Positions 12,574-13,272 of a DNA stretch of 13,272 nucleotides are shown here, one piece after another. Source of the stretch: DASTOB01 sp035720425 (GTDB lineage: Bacteria; Chloroflexota; Limnocylindria; Limnocylindrales; CSP1-4). The notes under the pieces are model-generated. The model made no database searches. It was not told where the DNA came from and saw nothing but the letters and a program-made list of their open reading frames with translations. The position numbers and the translations under genes are program-made. Position 1 is the stretch's first letter, and the number at the start of each line of letters is the position of its first letter. The DNA lies in contig DASTOB010000143.1 of the NCBI GenBank assembly GCA_035720425.1, positions 1-13,272 of the forward strand, written 5' to 3'.

Positions 12574-13272
12574 GTGATCGGCGCTCGTACCCGCCAGCGT
12601 TTGGCACTGCTCACTTCCGCGGCGATGCTCGCCGCCGCTGCCTTGGCCGGATCCGCCGGATCGACGCTGGCTGGTCCACGGACCGTGTTCTTCGGTTCAA
12701 CGGTTGATGGAGCGATCGCGATCGCGCCTGTCCAGATTGGCGAGGCCACGGCATTCCGCCTGCGCGTCCGAAACGACTCGACCCAGACGCTGACGAAGGC
12801 GACGGTCAGGCTGGGGACTGTAACGCAGGCCATCGCCGATCCGTACGACTACCCGAGCCTTCCGGACGGCGCGTCGATCACCGACGTCATCGACGTCGAG
12901 GATGTGTGTGACTGGACCTCGACGAGCCTCATCTGCAACTACGGAAACCTCCCTGGCCGGTCCGGGGCGCACGATGTCATCGTGGTCGTCGATCCCGGTG
13001 GCAACAATCCGCTCAAGGTGTGGGCCGCGGTCACGATCAACGAGGGGCTCGGGATCAACAACCCGGACACGTTCTTCGCGGACGGGGAAGGGCTCGCCTT
13101 CGCGGCGAACGAGGACAACGTCGGTCGGGTGATCCCGAAGGGCCAGCTCATCAGCCTCGCCACCGGCGTGGGCTCGAACGGCCTGAGCATCGGCGTGTCG
13201 ATCAACCGAGCCTCGAACGGTGACGTGGTCGCGATCAACGAGGACCAGACGGACTTCGCCTGCCCTGCCGGC
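12574..13272 (+). CDS. Secreted protein with DUF11-like domain (3' end outside window)
   Basis: An open frame runs from GTG 12574 to the right edge without a stop, giving 233 residues. A strong Shine-Dalgarno sequence, AGGGAGGGA, ends three bases before the GTG. The N-terminus is a signal peptide: basic ARTRQR, then a hydrophobic LALLTSAAMLAAAALAG, with likely cleavage near Ala33. Residues about 45-140 follow the DUF11/Ig-like pattern: FRLRVRNDSTQTLTKATVRL, then Cys112 and Cys121 around WTSTSLI, then YGNLPGRSGAHDVIVVVDP. A second part (150-230) begins WAAVTINEGLGINNPDTFF and contains another Cys at 230. Such domains are common in cell-surface and extracellular proteins and have no enzymatic role. 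The cut end prevents a count of repeats or detection of an anchor. Confidence 0.82.
   Translation, partial: MIGARTRQRLALLTSAAMLAAAALAGSAGSTLAGPRTVFFGSTVDGAIAIAPVQIGEATAFRLRVRNDSTQTLTKATVRLGTVTQAIADPYDYPSLPDGASITDVIDVEDVCDWTSTSLICNYGNLPGRSGAHDVIVVVDPGGNNPLKVWAAVTINEGLGINNPDTFFADGEGLAFAANEDNVGRVIPKGQLISLATGVGSNGLSIGVSINRASNGDVVAINEDQTDFACPAG

Overview
The window is GC-rich bacterial DNA with many GTG starts, 4-bp start/stop overlaps and TAnnnT-type -10 boxes. That style, together with a two-subunit Kor oxidoreductase of the type known from Mycobacterium, suggests an uncultured Chloroflexota (Limnocylindria/Ellin6529-like) or an actinobacterium. This placement is an inference; there is no rRNA or other marker here. 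I see no tRNA, rRNA, CRISPR array or insertion sequence.

Layout. (1) 1-659: the C-terminal half of a homogentisate 1,2-dioxygenase. (2) 695-2077, minus strand: a gene carrying a single-base frameshift (YtpQ/DUF1444-like), followed by a vapBC toxin-antitoxin pair. A clear inverted-repeat operator sits over the vapB promoter and inside the tail of the frameshifted gene. (3) 2224-2997: an HpcH/HpaI-type aldolase. (4) 3064-8553: a tightly packed six-gene operon made of a CBS-pair protein, korA, korB, a zinc-ribbon CBS-pair protein, a receiver-like protein and an M24 peptidase, ending at a strong hairpin. (5) 8623-8916, minus: a small acidic protein with two DTEGH motifs, divergent from (6) 9111-11577: a three-gene operon with overlapping ends, encoding a Crp/Fnr regulator, a GAF-domain protein and a cytoplasmic subtilase, ending at a hairpin. 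A CRP-architecture palindrome lies in the divergent promoter region. (7) 11681-12342: a possible leader peptide overlapping a Pro/Ala-rich hypothetical gene. (8) 12574 to the right edge: a secreted protein with a DUF11-like domain, behind a long leader that holds two palindromes.

How the genes work together. The central operon encodes ferredoxin-dependent 2-oxoglutarate oxidation (reductive or oxidative TCA step). CBS-pair proteins, a family that usually senses adenylates, lie on both sides of korAB, which suggests energy-state control of the enzyme. The second operon joins a possible cyclic-nucleotide regulator, a small-molecule sensor domain and an intracellular protease. It is the best candidate here for an undescribed regulatory or proteolytic system. 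Apart from the shifted gene, every gene reads cleanly. No stretch longer than 300 bases lacks a gene; the longest gap is 12343-12573.
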